Shown: piece by piece, positions 60,396 to 64,000 of the stretch
Layout: each line of letters opens with the position of its first letter
Numbering within the stretch: position 1 is the first letter of the stretch
Assembly (NCBI GenBank): GCA_965223465.1
Contig: OZ245025.1
Location: 248,001-312,000 of the forward strand
Direction of reading: 5' to 3'
DNA length: 64,000 bases
From: JAAELZ01 sp965223465
GTDB lineage: Bacteria > Pseudomonadota > Gammaproteobacteria > Arenicellales > Poriferihabitantaceae
Program-made: the position numbers and the translations under genes
The notes under the pieces: generated by a model
Told to the model about the DNA's origin: nothing
Database searches by the model: none
What the model saw: the letters and a program-made list of their open reading frames with translations, nothing else

Positions 60396-61430
60396 ATGAC
60401 GCATAAAATGGGTAAAAAATTAGTCAATACTTGCTTTCATGCAATCATTCGAAAGCATTCGATCCAGGCGGTGATAGTAGCATCCATGCTAGGGTTGATG
60501 GCTTCAGCACTACCCGTAGCCGCGATTGAATTAGATGCGTCACCGCAGATGCAAGCCCTAACAGACAAATTGGTAAGAGATAAGATTTACACCCGTGAAG
60601 ATTTACAAGCGTTATTAGGGCCGCTTGAAATTGATCAGGGCGTGCTGAAGTTATTTGAACGTCAGGCAGAAGCTAAACCATGGCACGAATACAAAAATAT
60701 TTTTCTCAAAGATGATCGAATCATTGCGGGCAAGACATTCATGCAGACCCATCAACAATTGCTGGCAGATGTTGAAGCAGAATATGGCGTGCCACAGGAG
60801 GTTATAACCGCGCTTATTGGTGTCGAAACCTATTATGGGACGCGCATGGGTTCACGCAGCGTATTGCGTTCCTTAGCAACATTGGTTGCTGCCTACCCGC
60901 GTCGTGCAAAATTTTTTGGTAAGGAGTTGGAGACCTTTTTAAGCTTACTGAAACAAGAAAAGTTAGTTGCTTCTGGTGTCGAGGGTTCTTACGCTGGCGC
61001 CATTGGTATTCCGCAGTTCATGCCTACCAGCTATGTTGCTTATGCAGTGGATTTTAATCAAAATGGCAAGCGTGACTTAGTGCATGAATTGGCAGATGCA
61101 GCGGGTAGCGTGGCAAATTATCTGGTCGAGCATGGCTGGAAGCGCGGCGCACCTATTGCGCAATGGATTGATCAACCTATAAGCAGTACTGCTCAAAAAC
61201 TGATCGAAAAGCGCGCGAAACCTAAGTATCGGGTGGAAACCTTGCGCCAAAAAGGGGTAGAACTTAATGATGCGAACGATACTAAAGTAAGCCTCAATCG
61301 CTTACAGGAAGCAGATGCGTCAAGATATTTTGTGGGTTACGCAAATTTTTACGCTTTAACGCGTTACAACCCGAGCAATAAATATGCAATGGCCATTGTT
61401 GAGTTGGCTCGGGCGATTACAAATAACTGA
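60396..61430 (+). CDS. mltB: Lytic murein transglycosylase B
   Basis: 344 residues from the ATG at 60396; a TTG three codons earlier is in frame. It cleaves glycan strands to 1,6-anhydro products. A signal peptide is seen (IQAVIVASMLGLMASALPVAA). The catalytic Glu144 is in IGVETYYGTRMGS; other family blocks are LATLVAAYPRRAKFFGKELE, EGSYAGAIGIPQFMPTSYVAYAVDFNQNGKRDL and NFYALTRYNPSNKYAMAI. No lipobox cysteine is visible, so it is probably a soluble or periplasmic form. Confidence 0.95.
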   Translation: MTHKMGKKLVNTCFHAIIRKHSIQAVIVASMLGLMASALPVAAIELDASPQMQALTDKLVRDKIYTREDLQALLGPLEIDQGVLKLFERQAEAKPWHEYKNIFLKDDRIIAGKTFMQTHQQLLADVEAEYGVPQEVITALIGVETYYGTRMGSRSVLRSLATLVAAYPRRAKFFGKELETFLSLLKQEKLVASGVEGSYAGAIGIPQFMPTSYVAYAVDFNQNGKRDLVHELADAAGSVANYLVEHGWKRGAPIAQWIDQPISSTAQKLIEKRAKPKYRVETLRQKGVELNDANDTKVSLNRLQEADASRYFVGYANFYALTRYNPSNKYAMAIVELARAITNN

Positions 61431-61432
61431 TT

Positions 61433-62320
61433 GTGCCTAAACTTTATCGCGATATAGTTTTGCCGTACGAGTTCGGTATTTTCAGGTGCATGATGCTGTT
61501 GATTATTTGGGTTTTAGGTGCCTGCTCATTTGGCAGTGGGCGCACGGGTGGCCAATTCTTGCCAGGAGATGGCTTGCCTAAAGGGCATCGCATAGATATT
61601 GCTGCTGTACCCAATGCCGTACCAAAACCAGAAAAGCTTAGTGAAACCGGGAATAAACCCTATCGGGTGTTTGGTAAAGGTTACGTGCCCCTGCGCTCAG
61701 CACAGGGCTATCGCGCAGAAGGGATTGCTTCTTGGTATGGCACTAAATTTCATGGGCGCAGGACTTCAAGTGGCGAACCATACAATATGTATGCCATGAG
61801 CGCAGCACATCGTACGCTTCCCTTGCCTTCCTATGCACGTGTGACCAATTTGGCGAATGGACGCAGTGTTATCGTTAAAGTCAATGATCGTGGTCCTTTT
61901 GTGGACCCCAAAAACAGAATTGTCGATCTATCTTATGTGGCAGCAGCCAAGCTAGGTGTGGTCGCGACCGGAACCGCGCGCGTTCGTATAGAGGCGGTGA
62001 TGACTGCTGATCAAGCTCCATCTTCACTCCAAACGGCGAGTATTAATAAACCAGCCCAACCTATAAAACAGCGAGCAAAGATACCAATGGCTGAAGATAC
62101 CACTGTCAGCTATTTACAGATGGGTGCTTTTTCTATGCGTTTAAATGCAGACCAGCTATTGCGTCGTTTGGCCAAAGCAGGGGTTAAGGCCTATGTACAA
62201 CAGGCAGATCGGTTGTTTAAAGTAAAATCCGGACCCTACGCTGACGCAGATGAGGCATTAAAACAAAAACTTCGCATTGACCGTATGTTGAATATAGAGG
62301 CAAGAGTTGTATTTGAATGA
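61433..62320 (+). CDS. rlpA: Septal-ring lytic transglycosylase RlpA (lipoprotein)
   Basis: 295 residues. Starts with GTG at 61433; ATGs at 61490 and 61493 would leave a signal of only about ten residues without positive charge, so GTG is preferred. The lipobox VLGAC places the lipidated Cys at 31. A double-psi beta-barrel domain (GIASWYGTKFHGRRTSSGEPYNMYAMSAAHRTLPLPSYARVTNL, VNDRGPF) and a C-terminal SPOR domain (VSYLQMGAFSMRLNADQLLRRL, FKVKSGPY) follow, as in RlpA. SPOR targets it to septal denuded glycan. Confidence 0.93.
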   Translation: MPKLYRDIVLPYEFGIFRCMMLLIIWVLGACSFGSGRTGGQFLPGDGLPKGHRIDIAAVPNAVPKPEKLSETGNKPYRVFGKGYVPLRSAQGYRAEGIASWYGTKFHGRRTSSGEPYNMYAMSAAHRTLPLPSYARVTNLANGRSVIVKVNDRGPFVDPKNRIVDLSYVAAAKLGVVATGTARVRIEAVMTADQAPSSLQTASINKPAQPIKQRAKIPMAEDTTVSYLQMGAFSMRLNADQLLRRLAKAGVKAYVQQADRLFKVKSGPYADADEALKQKLRIDRMLNIEARVVFE

Positions 62321-62357
62321 TTTTTGCAAAATGGCCAATCGGCATTCGTCACCATAT

Positions 62358-63545
62358 ATGAATAATATCGTAATGAATATCTTACGCACCTTTACCCAGT
62401 TCGCGTTATTTTTATGGGTTATATTCGCCTTTTCTCAGGCAGTCCAAGCGCAGACCCCAATCCCAGATTTTTTGCGGGCCAAAGGTAGCCCACCCACGCC
62501 CGAAGCCAAGGCCTGGGTATTGATAGAAAGCAAAACCGGCTGGACGATCACCTCCAATAATCCGCATGAGCGGGTGGATCCTGCAAGTCTTACCAAGCTG
62601 ATGACTTCTTACATGGCATTTGAGGCGCTTGATAGCGGCAAAATAAAGGCGGATGATAAAGTATTTATTAGTGAAAAAGCCTGGAAAGCACCCGGCTCCA
62701 GAATGTTTTTAAAAGTAGATACTTCTGCGACTATCGCAGAATTACTCAATGGGTTGATTATTCAGTCGGGTAACGATGCAGCCATTGCCCTGGCGGAGCA
62801 TCTGGGCGGAAGTGAAAGCGGTTTCGCTCAGTTGATGAATGAAAAAGCCGTGCAGTTGGGGATGAGCAATACGAAGTATATAAATTCGAGTGGCCTGCCC
62901 GACGAAGAGCATTATACCTCCGCCTATGATACTGCGATTTTGTCGCGCGCACTTATCCGGGATTATCCAGATATGTATGCCTTATTTGCGGTACGAGAAT
63001 ATACTTATAATGAGATTACCCAAGCTAACCGGAATCGCCTTTTGTGGCGTGATGATAGTTACGATGGGCTGAAAACCGGGCATACCAATGCCGCTGGCTA
63101 TTGTTTAGCTGGGTCTGCGGCACGCGGTAATACCCGGTTTATCGCGGTGGTGATGGGTGCGAAAAGTAATACCAGCCGAGTTCAAGGCGTCAGCGCATTA
63201 ATAGAATATGGTTTCACCCAGTACGAAACTACGACGGTTTTTCAGGCATCTGTTCCAGTGAAAAGCCCGAGCCTATATAAAGGCGCGCAAAAAACTGCAG
63301 AAATTGGTACACCTCAGGCGGTTTCGGTTTTACTCCCCCGGGGGAGTGCGGGTTCGCTGCACATAGACTACCAATTACCGGAAAAACTAGTGGCACCTCT
63401 TAATTCCAATGAAGCGGTTGGTCGCGCTAATTTGAGCTATATGGGCAATGCAATCGGCCACGTCGAACTCATGCCATTGCAGGATTATCCATTGGGCCCC
63501 ATATGGTCACAATTAATTGACGCGGTAAAAATCAAAATCTTCTAA
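62358..63545 (+). CDS. dacA: D-alanyl-D-alanine carboxypeptidase (PBP5/6 family)
   Basis: 395 residues from the ATG at 62358; 62373 is also possible. The frame opens at a TTG further upstream with unconserved residues. Signal peptide FTQFALFLWVIFAFSQAVQA. It trims the terminal D-Ala from wall pentapeptides. Motifs: PASLTKLM (Ser77, Lys80), SGND (Ser137), KTGHT. The C-terminal domain ends YPLGPIWSQLIDAVKIKIF, an amphipathic anchor as in PBP5. Its stop overlaps ybeD as TAATG. Confidence 0.96.
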   Translation: MNNIVMNILRTFTQFALFLWVIFAFSQAVQAQTPIPDFLRAKGSPPTPEAKAWVLIESKTGWTITSNNPHERVDPASLTKLMTSYMAFEALDSGKIKADDKVFISEKAWKAPGSRMFLKVDTSATIAELLNGLIIQSGNDAAIALAEHLGGSESGFAQLMNEKAVQLGMSNTKYINSSGLPDEEHYTSAYDTAILSRALIRDYPDMYALFAVREYTYNEITQANRNRLLWRDDSYDGLKTGHTNAAGYCLAGSAARGNTRFIAVVMGAKSNTSRVQGVSALIEYGFTQYETTTVFQASVPVKSPSLYKGAQKTAEIGTPQAVSVLLPRGSAGSLHIDYQLPEKLVAPLNSNEAVGRANLSYMGNAIGHVELMPLQDYPLGPIWSQLIDAVKIKIF

Positions 63546-63841
63546 TGAAAATTACGCAAACTAAAATGCCCGAGCCGAGCTCTGAGGCGCCAGGAATGGT
63601 TTTCCCTTGCACCATAGATGTCAAAATTTTTGTCAATAATGAACAGGCGGTGGAGGCACAATTAAAGGAATTTGTCGTTGCTCACCTGGAGAATAAAAAT
63701 CTACATGATTGGCGTAGCCGCTCCAGCAGTGCAGGGAAATATTTGGCGATTACTGCTTCAGTAAAAGCACAAAGCCGTGATCATATTGATAGGCTCTATC
63801 AAGCGCTACACGACCACGACCTAGTGATTATGATGTTATAA
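63545..63841 (+). CDS. ybeD: YbeD/DUF493 family protein
   Basis: 98 residues. Small ferredoxin-like-fold family that sits between dacA and lipB in gammaproteobacteria; its role is unknown. Matching segments are FPCTIDVKIFVN, SSAGKYLAITASVKAQSRDHIDRLYQAL, and DLVIMML at the end. The overlap with dacA suggests coupled translation. Confidence 0.93.
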   Translation: MKITQTKMPEPSSEAPGMVFPCTIDVKIFVNNEQAVEAQLKEFVVAHLENKNLHDWRSRSSSAGKYLAITASVKAQSRDHIDRLYQALHDHDLVIMML

Positions 63842-63873
63842 CAGTTAAATTGCATTCTACGAATCGTATACAG

Positions 63874-64000
63874 ATGCAGTCTTTATCTCCTCGGGTTTTG
63901 TTTTTGGGCGAAGTGAACTATTTGGATAGTTATGCCTGGATGCAAGCGTTTACCGGTTGTCGTGATGTAAGCACCAAGGATGAGTTTTGGGTGCTTAGTC
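63874..64000 (+). CDS. lipB: Octanoyl-ACP:protein N-octanoyltransferase, N-terminal part
   Basis: The ATG at 63874 opens a frame running off the window (42 codons). LipB transfers octanoate from ACP to lipoyl domains, such as those of AceF and LpdA seen here. The visible part, VNYLDSYAWMQAFTGCRDVSTKDEFWVLS, matches the LipB N-terminus (pattern Y..xxxMxxFTxxRxxxTxDExWxLxH). It follows ybeD by 32 bases, the usual order. Confidence 0.87.
   Translation, partial: MQSLSPRVLFLGEVNYLDSYAWMQAFTGCRDVSTKDEFWVLS

Noticed and set aside
1..64000. CRISPR arrays, insertion sequences, prophage, rRNA operon
   Set aside because: No regularly spaced repeats, transposase or integrase motifs, phage structural genes or rRNA sequences were seen on either strand.

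Overview
The window is a stretch of core chromosome from a gammaproteobacterium with roughly even base composition. The evidence is gene order: map-glnD beside rpsB-tsf-pyrH-frr-uppS-cdsA-dxr, gatCAB divergent from mreBCD, and mrdA-rodA-mltB-rlpA-dacA-ybeD-lipB. The order does not match Enterobacterales or Pseudomonas throughout: several classical clusters are cut and rejoined. I cannot name the genus from sequence alone. I saw no insertion sequence, prophage, CRISPR array or rRNA operon; there is one tRNA gene.

Layout. 1-5.5 kb: start of sbcB, yhbY and fabI on the minus strand; rsmJ, cfa, a DUF3530 hydrolase and two thioredoxin-fold proteins on the plus strand. 5.5-13.3 kb (minus): HAD phosphatase, pepN, AmgK-like sugar kinase, glnD, map. 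13.4-21.8 kb (plus): the rpsB to dxr operon with a structured leader, then acetoacetyl-CoA synthetase. 21.8-30 kb (minus): peroxiredoxin, ispB, an esterase and the pyruvate dehydrogenase operon aceE-aceF-lpdA. 30.3-32.2 kb (plus): a 642-residue membrane-anchored repeat protein. 32.5-48.7 kb (minus): rimK and its protease partner, trpBA, xthA, DUF523, a TakP-like TRAP transporter, a small membrane protein, xni, folE, a PfkB kinase, fur, a Na+/H+ antiporter, pepP, ygfB. 48.9-54.5 kb (minus): GltB-like protein, yceF, tRNA-Arg(UCG), gatB-gatA-gatC. 54.8-64 kb (plus): the cell-shape and wall operon mreBCD-mrdA-rodA-mltB-rlpA-dacA-ybeD-lipB.

The genes cover translation (S2, EF-Ts, RRF, GatCAB, tRNA-Arg, RsmJ, YhbY, Map), envelope building (FabI, Cfa, UppS, CdsA, Dxr, IspB, elongasome, PBP5), pyruvate and 2-oxoacid use (PDH, TRAP), nitrogen sensing (GlnD), iron sensing (Fur) and redox folding.

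Most unusual points: (i) ribosomal protein S2 carries a Lys-rich linker and a C-terminal helix-hairpin-helix domain; (ii) the TRAP large permease is about twice normal size, with a roughly 340-residue mostly coiled-coil tail; (iii) fur, ispB and ygfB each have TATAAT exactly six bases before their ATG and no Shine-Dalgarno sequence, which suggests leaderless mRNAs; (iv) a strong terminator hairpin separates dctP from dctQM; (v) a protein has two tandem CxxC thioredoxin domains; (vi) there is a possible small RNA downstream of the repeat protein. No wholly new multi-gene system is evident.
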